Below, piece by piece: positions 40,828 to 43,613 of a stretch of 43,613 nt of DNA. Each line of letters starts with the position of its first letter. Positions within the stretch are counted from its first letter, which is position 1. Under the pieces are notes generated by a model. That model was not told the origin of the DNA. It was given only the letters and a program-made list of their open reading frames with translations, and did no database searches. The stretch comes from Candidatus Methylomirabilota bacterium (lineage in GTDB: Bacteria > Methylomirabilota > Methylomirabilia > Rokubacteriales > CSP1-6), in assembly GCA_035764725.1 (NCBI GenBank), contig DASTYT010000147.1, positions 1-43,613 of the forward strand, given 5' to 3'. Both the position numbers and the translations under genes were made by a program.

Positions 40828-41418
40828 ATGGGCGGGGTCGGGCAGGAGGTCTACGCGATCCGCCACGGCGAGACCGCGTGGAGCCTGAGCGGGCGGCATA
40901 CCAGCTCGACGGATATTCCGCTGACCGACAACGGACGGGTGGTGGCCCGACGCCTTCGTCCCATCCTGGCGGAGGAATCGTTCGCGTTAGTCCTCACAAG
41001 CCCGCGCCAGCGAGCGCGCGAGACGGTTGAGCTCTCGGGGCTTGGAGATCGGGCGACGGTCGAGCCGGACCTGCGCGAGTGGGACTACGGAGCGTACGAA
41101 GGCCTCACCCTGACCGAGATCCGTGCGCGGCGGCCGGGATGGATGCTCTTCCGGGACGGCTGCCCCGGCGGCGAGGGCCCGGAAGAGGTCGGGGCGCGGG
41201 CCGATCGCGTCATCGCGCGGGTCCGCGCCCCCGCGCCCGGCCACGTCGCGCTCTTTGCGCACGGTCACATTCTCCGGGTGCTGGTGGCGCGGTGGATCGG
41301 TCTGCCCGCAGCCGCCGGCGAGCACTTCGTGCTGGACACCGCCAGACTGAGCATTCTCGGCTACTACCACGAGTCTCCCGCCGTGAAGGTCTGGAACGCC
41401 GGCCTCGCGGGCGCATGA
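40828..41418 (+). CDS. Histidine phosphatase (phosphoglycerate mutase-like)
   Basis: Cytoplasmic branch-1 histidine phosphatase of 196 residues. The RHGE catalytic motif with the phospho-His is at about 10-13, the second Arg in [13 protein letters not shown] near 54, the acidic [10 protein letters not shown] near 87 and the second His in AHGHILRVL near 145, so the active site is complete. The [16 protein letters not shown] stretch after RHGE is shared with sugar-phosphate phosphatases such as yeast Shb17 (sedoheptulose bisphosphatase) rather than with mutases. It starts three bases after the phosphoketolase stop, so a sugar-phosphate substrate in the same pathway is a reasonable but unproven guess. 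Confidence 0.85.
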   Translation: MGGVGQEVYAIRHGETAWSLSGRHTSSTDIPLTDNGRVVARRLRPILAEESFALVLTSPRQRARETVELSGLGDRATVEPDLREWDYGAYEGLTLTEIRARRPGWMLFRDGCPGGEGPEEVGARADRVIARVRAPAPGHVALFAHGHILRVLVARWIGLPAAAGEHFVLDTARLSILGYYHESPAVKVWNAGLAGA

Positions 41419-41422
41419 GAGG

Positions 41423-43060
<1,638 letters not shown>

Positions 43061-43073
43061 CCGTCGGGCGTCG

Positions 43074-43613
43074 TCAGCCGGCGAGCTGGTAGAAGCGCTG
43101 GGCGTTCAGTCCGAGCACCTTGCGGCGCGCGTCCTCTGCGAGCGGCGCCAGCCGCTCCTTGAGCTCGCAAACGACGCCGAACGACGCATCGATGTGCGGA
43201 TAGTCCGACGCCCAGATGAAGTAGTCGGCGCCGAGATGCTCGACCATCTGCGCGGTGACGGACTCGTCCGGGTCGGCGGAGATCAGGCACTGCCGGCGGA
43301 AGTAGTCGCTCGGCTCCATCCGGATCGGCGTGTGGCGCTTCATCACGCGGTACTTGTGATCGAGCCGGTCGAGCCACGCCGCGATCCAGTTCGAGCCGGC
43401 CTCCAGCACCGCGCACTTGAGACGCGGGTAGCGCTCGAACATCCCCGATGCCAGCATCTGGGTGAAGGCGGCCATCACGTCGATGGCGAGGAACGCGATG
43501 CTGAAGAGGGCGTCGGAGGGATCCTTCCGCTGCCACTGACGGAACCACTGCCGATCTCGGACGATCACGTGGAAGGCGATCGGCATCTCGAGCTCCTGCG
43601 CCGTCTCCCAGAA
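43074..43613 (-). CDS. ACMSD-like amidohydrolase, partial (start beyond window end)
   Basis: C-terminal 179 codons of a metal-dependent TIM-barrel hydrolase of the amidohydrolase_2 (ACMSD-like) family; the frame is still open at the window edge (FWETAQELEMPIAFHV), so the true start lies outside. Visible are the ELEMPIAFHV strand with a metal-site His, RYPRLKCAVLEAGSNWIAAWLDRLD near the middle, and IWASDYPHIDASF with the catalytic Asp and His, then DARRKVLGLNAQRFYQL at the end. These match the hydrolases often seen with aromatic or xenobiotic breakdown. Convergent with pgi, 13 bases between stops. Confidence 0.87.
   Translation of the reverse strand, partial: FWETAQELEMPIAFHVIVRDRQWFRQWQRKDPSDALFSIAFLAIDVMAAFTQMLASGMFERYPRLKCAVLEAGSNWIAAWLDRLDHKYRVMKRHTPIRMEPSDYFRRQCLISADPDESVTAQMVEHLGADYFIWASDYPHIDASFGVVCELKERLAPLAEDARRKVLGLNAQRFYQLAG

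Overview
The window is GC-rich, densely packed bacterial DNA. Hopanoid genes (hpnI, hpnJ, hpnK, hpnN), an Omp85-type beta-barrel and lipoproteins point to an outer-membrane-bearing, hopanoid-making soil or groundwater bacterium. NMT1-type ABC transporters, several amidohydrolases, an LLM flavoprotein and a probable selenoprotein fit Candidatus Rokubacteria/Methylomirabilota, but that placement is inferred from gene content and not proven. I saw no rRNA, tRNA, CRISPR array or insertion sequence, and no gene-free stretch over 300 bases.

Layout. (1) 124-888: an ArsM/UbiE-like methyltransferase interrupted by an in-frame TGA at 718. The homologous reading frame continues to 888, and a SECIS-like hairpin follows the TGA, so this looks like an undescribed or poorly described selenoprotein with no cysteine at all. 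(2) 985-7253: a rightward ABC importer (binding protein, permease, ATPase, second permease), a DUF1772-type membrane protein, a glutamine-synthetase-like ligase and an amidohydrolase. The last two are the two halves of eukaryotic FluG as separate adjacent genes. (3) 7311-9562: an AI-2E/PerM exporter and an MFS protein, followed by a decayed chimeric reading frame at 9550-9939. (4) 9968-26061: a 16-kb leftward block. In transcription order it holds a D-aminoacylase-like amidohydrolase, an HtrA-like protease, a small acidic exported protein, then eight tightly coupled genes: DegT aminotransferase, sugar epimerase, hpnI, hpnK, hpnJ, sulfotransferase, diiron protein and hpnN. A zinc alcohol dehydrogenase and a soluble transhydrogenase close the block. 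(5) 26184-37127: mixed genes including an Fsr-like MFS exporter, an unknown protein, a secreted alpha/beta hydrolase, an EVE protein, a frameshifted Omp85 gene, a rifampin-phosphotransferase-like dikinase, an ICMT-like methyltransferase, a lactonase remnant, a cyclic-nucleotide-binding protein and small exported proteins. (6) 37140-43613: an LLM oxidoreductase, then a phosphoketolase / histidine phosphatase / phosphoglucose isomerase operon, and the edge of an ACMSD-like amidohydrolase.

How they work together. The hpn block reads as one pathway: HpnI adds an amino sugar to bacteriohopanetetrol, HpnK deacetylates it, HpnJ rearranges it to a cyclitol ether, and HpnN moves hopanoids to the outer membrane. 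The epimerase, aminotransferase, sulfotransferase and diiron protein inserted in the same overlapping operon suggest a further modified, perhaps sulfated or amino, hopanoid. The xfp-pgi operon suggests a phosphoketolase bypass giving acetyl phosphate from fructose 6-phosphate. Several starts lack a Shine-Dalgarno sequence but have a TANNNT box 6-10 bases upstream, suggesting leaderless transcripts.
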